Positions 1-10,792 of a DNA stretch of 64,000 nt are shown here, piece by piece. Each line of letters opens with the position of its first letter. Positions within the stretch are counted from its first letter, which is position 1. The notes below the pieces were generated by a model that saw nothing but the letters and a program-made list of their open reading frames with translations, did no database searches and was not told the DNA's origin. The DNA is from Pseudomonas oligotrophica. GTDB lineage: Bacteria; Pseudomonadota; Gammaproteobacteria; Pseudomonadales; Pseudomonadaceae. The translations under genes were made by a program, and so were the position numbers. Location: NCBI RefSeq assembly GCF_021726475.1, contig NZ_JAKJRU010000002.1:1-64000 (forward strand), in the 5' to 3' direction.

Positions 1-122
1 GCCTCATGCCAGCCTCGGCTACCGGCCTCCCATCAGCCGCGCTCCGCTTCCACTGAACAACGTAGTGGGTTTACACACCTAGCCACCCCGCCAGCGCTTC
101 GCGCGAGCCCCGACAGCGCGCC

Positions 123-151
123 GTGACCTGTCATGACCTTGGGGCTACAAT
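123..151 (+). promoter_or_regulatory. Predicted sigma-70 promoter of gcvT
   Basis: A -35-like GTGACC (123-128) is followed after exactly 17 bases by a -10-like TACAAT (146-151). The predicted start of transcription, near 158, would leave a leader of about 85 nt. I looked in bases 1-241 for the conserved cores of a glycine riboswitch and saw none. Bases 1-120 hold no gene I can support. Confidence 0.5.
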
Positions 152-241
152 GCGCGCCAATTCCAACGCCGGTCCTCCGCGGATCGGCCCCCATCAAGCG
201 TCATCGCGCCGCTTCGGCGACCTGCCCGGAAGGAGAAACCC

Positions 242-1324
242 ATGGGTCAGCGTACACCCCTCTACGATCAGCACCTCGCCCTCGGCGCCAAAATGGTCGA
301 TTTCGGCGGCTGGGACATGCCGCTGCATTACGGCTCGCAGGTCGAGGAACACCACCAGGTGCGACGTGATTGCGGGGTGTTCGATGTCTCGCACATGACC
401 GTGGTCGACGTCACCGGCGAGCAGGCCACGGCCTACCTGCAGCGCCTGCTGGCCAACGACGTGGCGCGCCTGAAGACGCCGGGGCGCGCGCTCTACAGCG
501 CCATGCTCAACGAGCGCGGCGGGGTGGTCGACGACCTCATCGTCTACCTCACCGAGTGGGGCTACCGCCTGGTGGTCAACGCCGCCACCCGCGACAAGGA
601 CCTGGCCTGGATGCAGGCCCAGGCCGCAGGCTTCGCCGTCGAGCTGCGCGAGCGTCCCGAGCTGGCCATGCTGGCGATCCAGGGACCCCATGCCCGCGAG
701 CGCACCATGGAGCTGGTCAGCCAGGGCTGCGCCGCGCTGATCGAGCAGCTCAAGCCGTTCCAGGGCCTGGCCGAGGGCGACTGGTTCATCGGCCGCACCG
801 GCTACACCGGCGAGGACGGCCTGGAGATCATCCTGCCCGCCGAGCAGGCGCCGGACTTCCTCAGCGAACTGGTCGGCGCGGGCATCCCGCCGATCGGCCT
901 CGGCGCGCGCGACACGCTGCGCCTGGAGGCCGGCCTGAACCTCTACGGCCAGGACATGGACGAGGACGTTTCCCCGCTCGCCGCCAACATGGGCTGGACC
1001 ATTGCCTGGGAGCCGGCCGAGCGCGATTTCGTCGGCCGCCAGGTGCTCGAACAGCAGAAGCTGCGCGACGACCTGCCGCGGCTGGTCGGCCTGGTACTGG
1101 AGGAGCGCGGCGTGCTGCGCGCGCACCAGGTGGTGCGGGTCGCCGGGCTGGGAGACGGCGAGATCACCAGTGGCAGTTTCTCGCCTACGCTTGGGAAATC
1201 CATCGCCCTGGCCCGCGTGCCGGCCGCCACCGGCGAGCGCGCCGAAGTGGAAATCCGTGGCAAGTGGTATCCGGTGCGGGTGGTGCAGCCGACGTTCGTG
1301 CGCCACGGCAAGGTCCTGGTGTAA
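242..1324 (+). CDS. gcvT: Aminomethyltransferase, glycine cleavage T-protein
   Basis: This is the T-protein of the glycine cleavage system. It releases ammonia from the aminomethyl group carried by the H-protein and passes the one-carbon unit to tetrahydrofolate. The 360-residue product has the usual family length. Its start ([12 protein letters not shown]) and the following [13 protein letters not shown] segment are typical of the N-terminal folate-binding domain. [13 protein letters not shown] (about 180-192) and the C-terminal barrel domain complete the two-domain layout. The ATG at 242 follows an AGGAGA ribosome site eight bases upstream. It is the first gene of gcvT-gcvH-gcvP, and the order matches the gcvT1-H1-P1 set of P. 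aeruginosa. The function is secure. Confidence 0.96.
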   Translation: MGQRTPLYDQHLALGAKMVDFGGWDMPLHYGSQVEEHHQVRRDCGVFDVSHMTVVDVTGEQATAYLQRLLANDVARLKTPGRALYSAMLNERGGVVDDLIVYLTEWGYRLVVNAATRDKDLAWMQAQAAGFAVELRERPELAMLAIQGPHARERTMELVSQGCAALIEQLKPFQGLAEGDWFIGRTGYTGEDGLEIILPAEQAPDFLSELVGAGIPPIGLGARDTLRLEAGLNLYGQDMDEDVSPLAANMGWTIAWEPAERDFVGRQVLEQQKLRDDLPRLVGLVLEERGVLRAHQVVRVAGLGDGEITSGSFSPTLGKSIALARVPAATGERAEVEIRGKWYPVRVVQPTFVRHGKVLV

Positions 1325-1387
1325 ATTCGGCCGCACTTCGCGCCCAACCGCGTCACCTACTGTCGACAGCCTTGAGGACATTACAAG

Positions 1388-1774
1388 ATGAGCAACATCC
1401 CCAGCGATCTGCGTTACGCCTCCAGCCACGAGTGGGCTCGCCTCGAAGCAGACGGCAGCGTCAGCGTCGGCATCTCCGACCACGCCCAGGAAGCGCTGGG
1501 CGACGTGGTGTTCGTCGAGCTGCCGGAAGTCGGCCGCAGCCTGAGCGCCGGCCAGGAAGCCGGTGTGGTCGAGTCGGTCAAGGCTGCCTCGGACATCTAC
1601 GCGCCGGTCTCCGGCGAGGTGATCGCGATCAACGAGGCGCTGACCGATGCGCCCGAGCAGGTCAACGGCGACCCCTATGGCAGCTGGTTCTTCCGCCTGC
1701 AGCCGAGCGACCCGGCCGAGCTGGAGAAGCTCCTGGATGCCGCCGCCTACGAGTCCGCCTGCGCCAAAGCCTGA
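1388..1774 (+). CDS. gcvH: Glycine cleavage system H protein, lipoyl carrier
   Basis: The 128-residue lipoyl carrier shuttles the aminomethyl intermediate between the P-, T- and L-proteins. The lipoylation site is Lys65 in the motif [17 protein letters not shown], which matches the family pattern. The ATG at 1388 follows TTGAGGAC about 12 bases upstream. The gene lies 63 bases after gcvT and is probably cotranscribed with it. A strong terminator-like hairpin follows at 1784, so gcvT-gcvH may be made in excess over gcvP. That would fit the stoichiometric carrier role of the H protein, but this regulatory reading is inference. Confidence 0.96.
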   Translation: MSNIPSDLRYASSHEWARLEADGSVSVGISDHAQEALGDVVFVELPEVGRSLSAGQEAGVVESVKAASDIYAPVSGEVIAINEALTDAPEQVNGDPYGSWFFRLQPSDPAELEKLLDAAAYESACAKA

Positions 1775-1783
1775 CCCATCTGC

Positions 1784-1810
1784 AAAAGCCCCGCCCTGTC
1801 GGGGCTTTTT
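1784..1810 (+). terminator. Intrinsic terminator between gcvH and gcvP
   Basis: The arms AAAAGCCCCG (1784-1793) and CGGGGCTTTT (1800-1809) pair perfectly across a six-base loop. The run of T continues through 1815 with one G at 1811. It sits inside the gcv operon, 20 bases before the gcvP start, so it may act as a partial terminator or attenuator. No separate promoter for gcvP is evident in the 55 bases between the genes. Confidence 0.8.
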
Positions 1811-1829
1811 GTTTTTCGAGAGTGCCGCC

Positions 1830-4706
<2,877 letters not shown>

Positions 4707-4883
4707 GGGGATGACGGGCTGGGCGGGCGCTGTTGAGCGGCGTCCAGCCGGCAGCGTGGAACGGATCGAGGCATGGCGCTCCGCGCCGGGCGGCGGGTAG
4801 CAAGTCGGCACCGCCGCCTCGCAGGCTGGCGGTCGCTTCCTGCATTCACCCAAGGCGCGGCGCGCCGAGGTGACGCTGGCCTG

Positions 4884-5537
4884 CTACGCGTCAGGCGCCT
4901 GCGCGTCTGCGGACGCCTCTTCCAGCAAGCCCAGCCAACTGGCCAGCACCCGCTGCGCCTCTTCCACACCCTGGCGCTTGGGCGCGGAGAACAGCTGCAC
5001 GCTGACGCCCTCGCCCCAGCCCTTGCGTACCTCGCGCTGGATGGTCAGCAGCGCGCCCTTCGCCGCGCCGAAGGCCAGCTTGTCCGACTTGGTCAGCAGG
5101 ATGTGCAGGGGCATGCCGGTGGCGTTCGACCAGTCCAGCATCATGCGGTCGAACTCGGTCAGCGGATGGCGGATGTCCATCATCAGGAACACGCCGACCA
5201 GACTTTCGCGGCTGCCCAGGTAGGCCTCCAGATGGCGCTGCCAGTGCTGCTTGAGCGGGATCGGCACCTTGGCGAAACCGTAGCCGGGCAGGTCGACCAG
5301 GCGGCGCTCGTCGTCGAGGCGGAAGAAGTTCAGCAGCTGCGTGCGCCCCGGTGTCTTCGAGGTGCGCGCCAGGTTGGCGTGGGTCAGGGTGTTCAGCGCG
5401 CTGGACTTGCCCGCGTTGGAGCGTCCGGCGAAGGCGACCTCCCGGCCCTCGTCGGTGGGGCACTGGTCCACCTTGGCGGCGCTGATGAGAAAGCTGGCCT
5501 GTTGGCAAAGGCCGAGGATGGGATTCTTCGGGAGCAT
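4884..5537 (-). CDS. engB: Ribosome biogenesis GTP-binding protein EngB/YsxC
   Basis: EngB is a small TRAFAC GTPase needed for large ribosomal subunit assembly. The product has 217 residues when started at the ATG at 5537 ([12 protein letters not shown]), which is the family length; the open frame extends 21 residues further upstream. GTPase motifs are G1 GRSNAGKSS, a G2-region TPGRTQ, G3 DLPGYG and G4 TKSD. It is transcribed away from cc4. In P. aeruginosa engB borders polA, whereas here its 3' end meets gcvP, so the neighbourhood has been rearranged. Confidence 0.94.
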   Translation of the reverse strand: MLPKNPILGLCQQASFLISAAKVDQCPTDEGREVAFAGRSNAGKSSALNTLTHANLARTSKTPGRTQLLNFFRLDDERRLVDLPGYGFAKVPIPLKQHWQRHLEAYLGSRESLVGVFLMMDIRHPLTEFDRMMLDWSNATGMPLHILLTKSDKLAFGAAKGALLTIQREVRKGWGEGVSVQLFSAPKRQGVEEAQRVLASWLGLLEEASADAQAPDA

Positions 5538-5586
5538 GGTGGGTCCGGTGAGGGCGGCAAGCGCAAGGGGGTGCGGCAATGGTTCA

Positions 5587-5615
5587 TTTCCGTTTCGCAA
5601 GCGGAAGTATATAAT
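5587..5615 (+). promoter_or_regulatory. Promoter-like site with overlapping palindrome upstream of cc4
   Basis: A consensus -10 TATAAT lies at 5610-5615 within TATATAAT. The -35 is weak (TTTCCG at 5587-5592, 17-base spacer). A 19-base imperfect palindrome, TTCCGTTTCGCAAGCGGAA (5588-5606), covers the spacer with arms TTCCGTTT and AAGCGGAA. A protein bound there would block this promoter, so it is a candidate operator. It sits between the divergent engB and cc4 genes and could affect either. The regulator is unknown. Confidence 0.5.
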
Positions 5616-5794
5616 GCCGCGGATTTTGTGTGCGCTTTGCTCTTAGGAGCCTGGGCACATGCGCGCCGGCATGACGACTGCAGCCGCCTGCCGGATCGCT
5701 GCCCGGCGCGTCCATAACGAAGCGCCGCCACTACCGTGCCGGTCTGCGCGGCCCAAGAATTCCACAAACCTTTTAGCCGTAGTTGGATGAGCTG

Positions 5795-6427
5795 ATGAAC
5801 AAAGTACTCGTGAGTCTGCTGTTGACCCTTGGCATCACCGGTATGGCCCACGCGGCTGGAAACGCCGAGGCCGGGCAGAGCAAAGTTGCAGTCTGTGGCG
5901 CCTGCCACGGCACCGATGGCAACAGTGCAGCGCCGAATTTCCCCAAGCTCGCCGGTCAGGGCGAGCGTTATCTGCTCAAGCAGCTGAATGACATCAAGGC
6001 CGGCAGCACGCCGGGCGCCGCCGAAGGCGTCGGCCGCAAGGTGCTGGAGATGACCGGCATGCTCGATCCCTACAGCGAGCAGGACCTGGCCGACATCGCC
6101 GCCTACTTCTCCAGCCAGAAGATGACCGTCGGCATGGCCGATCCCAAGCTGGTCAAGCAGGGCGAGAAACTGTTCCGCGGCGGCAAGGTCGATGTCGGCA
6201 TGCCAGCCTGCACCGGCTGCCACGCGCCGAACGGCGCAGGTGTCGCCGGCGCCGCCTTCCCGAAGCTCGGCGGCCAGCATGCGGCCTACACCGCCAAGCA
6301 GCTGACCGATTTCCGCGAGGGCAACCGCACCAACGACGGCGACAGCATGATCATGCGCAGCATCGCCGCCAAGCTGAGCAACAAGGACATCGAGGCGCTG
6401 GCCAGCTACATCCAGGGCCTGCACTGA
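5795..6427 (+). CDS. cc4: Cytochrome c4, periplasmic diheme electron carrier
   Basis: This 210-residue exported diheme cytochrome carries electrons toward terminal oxidases. The signal peptide MNKVLVSLLLTLGITGMAHA is followed by two class I cytochrome domains. Heme sites are CGACH (Cys34, Cys37, His38) and CTGCH (Cys139, Cys142, His143). The methionines in the LEMTGML and DSMIMRS segments are the likely distal ligands. The ATG at 5795 is preferred over a TTG four codons upstream because it begins the signal peptide directly. dsbA follows, as in P. aeruginosa. A strong terminator lies 23 bases after the stop. Confidence 0.94.
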   Translation: MNKVLVSLLLTLGITGMAHAAGNAEAGQSKVAVCGACHGTDGNSAAPNFPKLAGQGERYLLKQLNDIKAGSTPGAAEGVGRKVLEMTGMLDPYSEQDLADIAAYFSSQKMTVGMADPKLVKQGEKLFRGGKVDVGMPACTGCHAPNGAGVAGAAFPKLGGQHAAYTAKQLTDFREGNRTNDGDSMIMRSIAAKLSNKDIEALASYIQGLH

Positions 6428-6449
6428 TTCCTCCGGCTTGAATCGTCGC

Positions 6450-6484
6450 AAGGGCGGTCAGACCCCAGTCTGACCGCCCTTTTT
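6450..6484 (+). terminator. Intrinsic terminator after cc4
   Basis: A perfect 14-base-pair stem, AAGGGCGGTCAGAC (6450-6463) with GTCTGACCGCCCTT (6468-6481), closes a four-base CCCA loop and runs into TTTTT. It separates cc4 transcription from dsbA. Confidence 0.92.
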
Positions 6485-6644
6485 CGTTGTGCCGGCGGGC
6501 CGATCGCCGCGCCGAACCTGTCAAGGCTGCCGCCGGGGCGCCAGAATGTGGCGCCTGCGCGATCGGCCGGGAAAAGCACTGGCGGGCTCCGGCGTTTTGT
6601 AGGAGCCTGTCGCGCAATCGTTCAGAGGGTCAAAGGAGTCTCAC

Positions 6645-7274
6645 ATGCGTAAGTTCGTACTCGCCGCCGTTCTGGCCACCAGCAGCCTGTTCGGCCTGCC
6701 CGCCCTGGCCGCGGATTTCCAGGCCGGCAAGGAGTATGTCGAGTTGAAGAGCCCGGTCCCGGTGGCCGAGCCCGGCAAGGTCGAGGTGGTCGAACTGTTC
6801 TGGTACGGCTGCCCGCATTGCTACCAGTTCGAGCCGACCATCAACCCATGGGTCGAGAAGCTGCCCGAGGACGTCTCCTTCAAGCGCATCCCGGCCATGT
6901 TCGGCGGCATCTGGAACCTGCACGGCCAGCTGTTCCTGACCCTCGAGAGCATGGGCGTCGAGCAGCAGGTGCACGATGCCATCTTCCGTGCCTACCACGA
7001 GCAGGGCAACAAGCTGGCCACGCCCGAGGCGATGGCCGACTTCCTCGAGACCCAGGGCATCGAGCGCGAGGCCTTCCTCAAGGCCTACAACTCGTTCGGC
7101 GTGAAGAGCCGCGCCGAGCAGGCGAAGAAACTCGGCATGGCCTACCAGATCACCGGCGTCCCGGTGATGATCGTCAACGGCAAGTACCGTTTCGACCTGG
7201 GTTCGGCCGGCGGCCCCGAGCGCGCCCTGCAGGTGGCCGACTTCCTCATCGAGAAAGAGCGCGCGGCGCAGTAA
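6645..7274 (+). CDS. dsbA: Thiol:disulfide interchange protein DsbA
   Basis: This periplasmic oxidoreductase inserts disulfide bonds into exported proteins. The 209-residue precursor begins with a signal peptide ending near LPALAA. The thioredoxin-fold active site is CPHC (Cys56 and Cys59) in FWYGCPHCYQFEP, and the cis-proline loop is TGVPV. The ATG at 6645 has an AAAGGAG ribosome site eight bases upstream. It lies 3 bases before an endonuclease-family gene and leads a likely operon running through the diguanylate cyclase. The neighbours match P. aeruginosa PA5489-PA5487. Confidence 0.96.
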   Translation: MRKFVLAAVLATSSLFGLPALAADFQAGKEYVELKSPVPVAEPGKVEVVELFWYGCPHCYQFEPTINPWVEKLPEDVSFKRIPAMFGGIWNLHGQLFLTLESMGVEQQVHDAIFRAYHEQGNKLATPEAMADFLETQGIEREAFLKAYNSFGVKSRAEQAKKLGMAYQITGVPVMIVNGKYRFDLGSAGGPERALQVADFLIEKERAAQ

Positions 7275-7277
7275 GCG

Positions 7278-8147
7278 ATGTTGCGCCGCTGGAGCTCCGC
7301 GCGGCCGGCCAGGCTCCGGCAGGCGCAGGTCAATGCCAACTGCCTGGATCGCAGCGGCCTGCCGAGCGACGGCCGGCTGCGCCTGCTCAGCTTCAACATC
7401 CAGGTGGGCATCAACACCCAGGGCTACCACCACTACGTCACCCGCAGCTGGCAGCACCTGCTGCCCCATGCGGGACGCGCGGTGAACCTGCAGCGCATCG
7501 GCGAGCTGCTCGGCGGCTATGACCTGGTGGCGCTGCAGGAGGTCGACGGCGGTAGCCTGCGCTCGGACTTCATCAACCAGGTCGAGCGGCTGGCGCACCT
7601 GGGTGACTTCCCCTACTGGTACCAGCAACTCAACCGCAACCTCGGTCGCTTCGCCCAGCACAGCAACGGGGTGCTCAGCCGCCTGGCGCCACGCGAGCTG
7701 GAGGACCACCCCTTGCCTGGCCCGTCCGGGCGCGGCGCCATCCTGCTGCGCTTTGGCGAAGGTGCCGACGCGCTGCTGGTGGTGGTCATGCACCTGGCCC
7801 TCGGCGGCCGCACGCGTACCCGCCAGCTGGCCTACATCCGCGAGACCATCGGCGACTGTCGCAACCTGGTGCTGATGGGCGACATGAACACCCATGCCAG
7901 CGAGCTGCTGGAGAGTTCGCCGCTGCGCGACCTCGGCCTGCTGGCGCCGCAGGTCGAGGCGACCTTCCCCAGCTGGCGTCCGCAGCGCTGCCTGGACCAC
8001 ATCCTGCTCAGCCCCAGCCTGGCCCTCGAGCGGGTCGAGGTGCTGCCGCTGCCGATCTCCGACCACCTGCCGGTGGCCGTGGAGATCCGCCTGCCCGACG
8101 CGCTGCATGGCGCTGCGCTGCCGGCCCGGCAAGGAGCGCCCGGATGA
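7278..8147 (+). CDS. Endonuclease/exonuclease/phosphatase family protein
   Basis: The 289-residue protein shows the metal-dependent hydrolase signature of the EEP superfamily (DNase I and sphingomyelinase relatives). Visible motifs are LLSFNIQVGINT, LVALQEVDGG, LVLMGDMNTHASE, LDHILLSP and PISDHLPV, which cover the expected Asn, Glu, Asp-Asn and Asp-His catalytic positions. No signal peptide is evident. The substrate cannot be read from the sequence: nucleic acid or phosphodiester lipid are both possible. It starts 3 bases after dsbA and overlaps the next gene by four bases (ATGA), so translation is probably coupled. Confidence 0.88.
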   Translation: MLRRWSSARPARLRQAQVNANCLDRSGLPSDGRLRLLSFNIQVGINTQGYHHYVTRSWQHLLPHAGRAVNLQRIGELLGGYDLVALQEVDGGSLRSDFINQVERLAHLGDFPYWYQQLNRNLGRFAQHSNGVLSRLAPRELEDHPLPGPSGRGAILLRFGEGADALLVVVMHLALGGRTRTRQLAYIRETIGDCRNLVLMGDMNTHASELLESSPLRDLGLLAPQVEATFPSWRPQRCLDHILLSPSLALERVEVLPLPISDHLPVAVEIRLPDALHGAALPARQGAPG

Positions 8148-9907
8148 CGGTCGAGACCGAGCGCTGGAAGGAAAAGTACCTGCAGCTGATCGAGCAGCAG
8201 GAGCGCCAGGAAGAGCGCTGGAATCACCGTCTCGACCTCCTGCGCCGCAGCCTGGTGCGCAGCAGCCTGGCCCTGGAGGGCGCTGACCCGGCGGTCGAGC
8301 AGTGTCTGCAGCAGATGCGCGAGGTGCTCGGTGATGGCGATCTGGACAACGGCCTCGACGTACTGGTACCGCGCCTGGAAAAGGCCGTGCTGGATTCCGA
8401 TCGCCGCCGCCAGGAACGCACGCAGCAGATGACCGAGGCCCTGCAGCGGCTGCTCGGCCAGTTGCTCGCCCTGCAGCCGCCGGCCGACGTGCGGCGCGGG
8501 CTCAAGCGCTTCGGCCGCCTGTTGCAGCGGCGTGCCGCGCAGCCGCGCGAGCTGCCGGCGGTGCTGATGGAGCTTGGCTCGCTGCAAGAGCAGACCCTGC
8601 AGGCGCTGGATCGCGAGGCACCGCCCGCCGGGCTGCTGCAGCGCCTGTTCGGTGGCCGGGTGGCGGTGCCGGCCGCCGAATTGCCGGAAGCCGGTACGCA
8701 GGAGACGGCCGAGGTCGACGCCGTGCCGGCCACCGACGCCGCCGCGCCTGTGCCGTGCGCTGCGCCAGCCGACGAGACGCCAGCCCCTGAACCGATTCCA
8801 CAGCCCTGGCTCGAGGCCGCGGCGGCATCCGACTTCGCCCTGCCCGAATCACCCGAGCAGCCCTACAGCGCCATCGCCGAGCATGTCGAAGGCACCCTGC
8901 ATGCGCTGCTCGATGCCCTGCGCCTGCCGGCGCACCGCCAGCCGCAGGTCGAGGCGTTGCGCGCGCGCATCCAGCAGGGCCTGAACTGGTACGAGCTGGT
9001 GCCGGTGCTCGACGACCTCGCCGGCCTGATGATCGCGCTGAGCGACCAGAGCCAGCGCGAGTTCGAGGCCTACCTGCAGACCCTCAACGAGCGCCTGCAG
9101 GCGATGCAGAGCAGCCTGAGCGCGGCCCACCAGGGCCACACCGAGGCACAGGCGGCGGCCGACGTGCTCGACAGCCAGTTGCGCGAGCAGGTCGGCGGGC
9201 TGCAGGACAGCATGCACCAGGCCACCGACCTGGCCGATCTCAAGCAGGCGGTGGAAGCGCGGCTGGACGGCCTGCTGCACACCGTCGACTGCTACAAGCA
9301 GCAGCGCAGCGTGCAGGAGCAGGTGCTGGGCGAGCGCCTGCAGCAGCTGGTCGGCCGGGTCGGCGCGCTGGAGGAGGCGGCGCGCGGCCTGCGCGAGAAC
9401 CTCGCCGAGCAGCGCCAGAAGGCCCTGGAGGATCCGCTGACGGCGCTGCCCAACCGGGCCGCCTGGAGCGAGCGCCTGGAGCTGGAGGTCGCCCGCTGGC
9501 AGCGCTACGGCGGCGAGCTGCTGCTGGCGGTGATCGACATCGACCACTTCAAGCGGATCAACGACAGCTACGGCCACCTGGCCGGCGACCGCGTGCTGCG
9601 GATCATCGCCACCGAGCTGCGCAAGCGCCTGCGCAAGACCGACTTCATCGCCCGCTTCGGCGGCGAGGAATTCGTCCTGCTGCTGCCGGCCACCAGCCGC
9701 GCGGCCGGTCGCGGCGTGCTGGAAGCGCTGCGTACCGCGATCCAGGCCTGCCCGTTCCACTTCAAGGGCGAACGGGTGGAGGTGACCCTGTGCGCCGGGT
9801 TCGCCGAATTCGCCGCGGGCGACGATGGCGAGCAGGTCTTCGAGCGTGCCGACCAGGCGCTCTACCGCGCCAAGCACCTGGGGCGCAATCGCGTCGAATC
9901 GGCCTGA
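8144..9907 (+). CDS. dgcH: Diguanylate cyclase with C-terminal GGDEF domain (DgcH-like)
   Basis: This 587-residue cytoplasmic protein should make cyclic di-GMP from two GTP. The first 400 residues are charged, with coiled-coil heptads and a proline/alanine-rich linker near 190-245, and have no membrane segment. The C-terminal GGDEF domain carries an active GGEEF motif at 506-510. An RKTD inhibitory I-site (497-500) lies at the canonical five-residue distance, so product feedback is expected. It overlaps the preceding gene by four bases. Position and architecture match P. aeruginosa PA5487 (DgcH), and the gene symbol rests on that comparison. Confidence 0.9.
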   Translation: MTVETERWKEKYLQLIEQQERQEERWNHRLDLLRRSLVRSSLALEGADPAVEQCLQQMREVLGDGDLDNGLDVLVPRLEKAVLDSDRRRQERTQQMTEALQRLLGQLLALQPPADVRRGLKRFGRLLQRRAAQPRELPAVLMELGSLQEQTLQALDREAPPAGLLQRLFGGRVAVPAAELPEAGTQETAEVDAVPATDAAAPVPCAAPADETPAPEPIPQPWLEAAAASDFALPESPEQPYSAIAEHVEGTLHALLDALRLPAHRQPQVEALRARIQQGLNWYELVPVLDDLAGLMIALSDQSQREFEAYLQTLNERLQAMQSSLSAAHQGHTEAQAAADVLDSQLREQVGGLQDSMHQATDLADLKQAVEARLDGLLHTVDCYKQQRSVQEQVLGERLQQLVGRVGALEEAARGLRENLAEQRQKALEDPLTALPNRAAWSERLELEVARWQRYGGELLLAVIDIDHFKRINDSYGHLAGDRVLRIIATELRKRLRKTDFIARFGGEEFVLLLPATSRAAGRGVLEALRTAIQACPFHFKGERVEVTLCAGFAEFAAGDDGEQVFERADQALYRAKHLGRNRVESA

Positions 9908-9993
9908 CGGGCTGCCTGGGACGGCATCGGGCGGCCACGTATAATCGCGCGCCTTCCACTGCCTGCGTCATCGAGCCGTCGACCCGAGGTCCC

Positions 9994-10773
9994 ATGAAAG
10001 CCATCGCCCTTGCCGCCCTGCTCGTCCTGCTCGCTGGTTGCGCCAGCGGGCCGCGGATCGATACGCGCCACCGCGCCGTCGCCCAGGACAGCCGCGTGCA
10101 GTTCATCGTGCTGCACTACACCTCCACCGATTTCGCCCATTCCCTGGAGCTGCTGTCGCAGGGCGAGGTCAGCAGCCACTACCTGATCGACCGCGAGCCG
10201 GGGCCGATCTACCAGCTGGTGGACGAGCAGCGTCGCGCCTGGCATGCCGGCGAGAGCGAGTGGCAGGGGCGCACCTGGCTCAACTCCAGCAGCATCGGCA
10301 TCGAGCTGGTCAATGCCGGCTACGCCGAGGGTGCCGATGGCCGCCGCCTCTGGTACCCCTATTCGGAGGCACAGATCGACGCGCTCATCGTGCTGCTCAA
10401 GGACATCATGCAGCGCCACGGCCTGAAGCCCGGCGCAATCGTCGGCCACAGCGACATCGCGCCCCAGCGCAAGGTCGATCCCGGCCCGCTGTTCCCCTGG
10501 CAGCGCCTGGCCGAGGCCGGCCTGCTGCCTTGGCCGGCGGACAGCGCGGTGGCGGCGCACCGGGCGGCGTTCGCCGCGGCGCTGCCGCCGGTGGCCTGGT
10601 TCCAGGAGCGTCTCGCCGCCCAGGGCTACGCGGTGCCGCGCCACGGCATGCTCGACGAGCAGACCCGCAACGTGATCGCCGCTTTCCAGATGAAGTACCG
10701 CCCGGCCCGCTACGACGGCGAGCCCGACGCCGAGACCGCGGCCCTGCTGGCGGCGCTGCAGACCGCGCGCTGA
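9994..10773 (+). CDS. ampDh2: N-acetylmuramoyl-L-alanine amidase, AmpDh2-like lipoprotein
   Basis: The product is a 259-residue zinc amidase of the AmpD/PGRP family that cuts between muramic acid and the peptide stem of peptidoglycan. A lipoprotein signal ends in LAGC with Cys16, so it should be membrane-anchored in the envelope, as shown for P. aeruginosa AmpDh2. Zinc-site segments are FIVLHYTS and IVGHSDIAPQRKVDPGP. A C-terminal peptidoglycan-binding-type helical domain (about 195-255) follows. The ATG at 9994 is preferred because upstream in-frame codons lack a signal sequence. It converges on kinB. Confidence 0.92.
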   Translation: MKAIALAALLVLLAGCASGPRIDTRHRAVAQDSRVQFIVLHYTSTDFAHSLELLSQGEVSSHYLIDREPGPIYQLVDEQRRAWHAGESEWQGRTWLNSSSIGIELVNAGYAEGADGRRLWYPYSEAQIDALIVLLKDIMQRHGLKPGAIVGHSDIAPQRKVDPGPLFPWQRLAEAGLLPWPADSAVAAHRAAFAAALPPVAWFQERLAAQGYAVPRHGMLDEQTRNVIAAFQMKYRPARYDGEPDAETAALLAALQTAR

Positions 10774-10792
10774 GGCCGCCATGCCGGCCGGC

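Noticed and set aside
1-7. Minus-strand gene start at the left edge (CAT at 5-7)
   Set aside because: Only two codons would be inside the window, and no clear ribosome site supports it.
1-241. Glycine riboswitch upstream of gcvT
   Set aside because: The conserved glycine-aptamer cores were not found; only a sigma-70-like promoter is evident.
7142-7417. Short antisense frame bridging dsbA and the endonuclease gene
   Set aside because: The translation is arginine/serine-rich shadow sequence over two solid genes.
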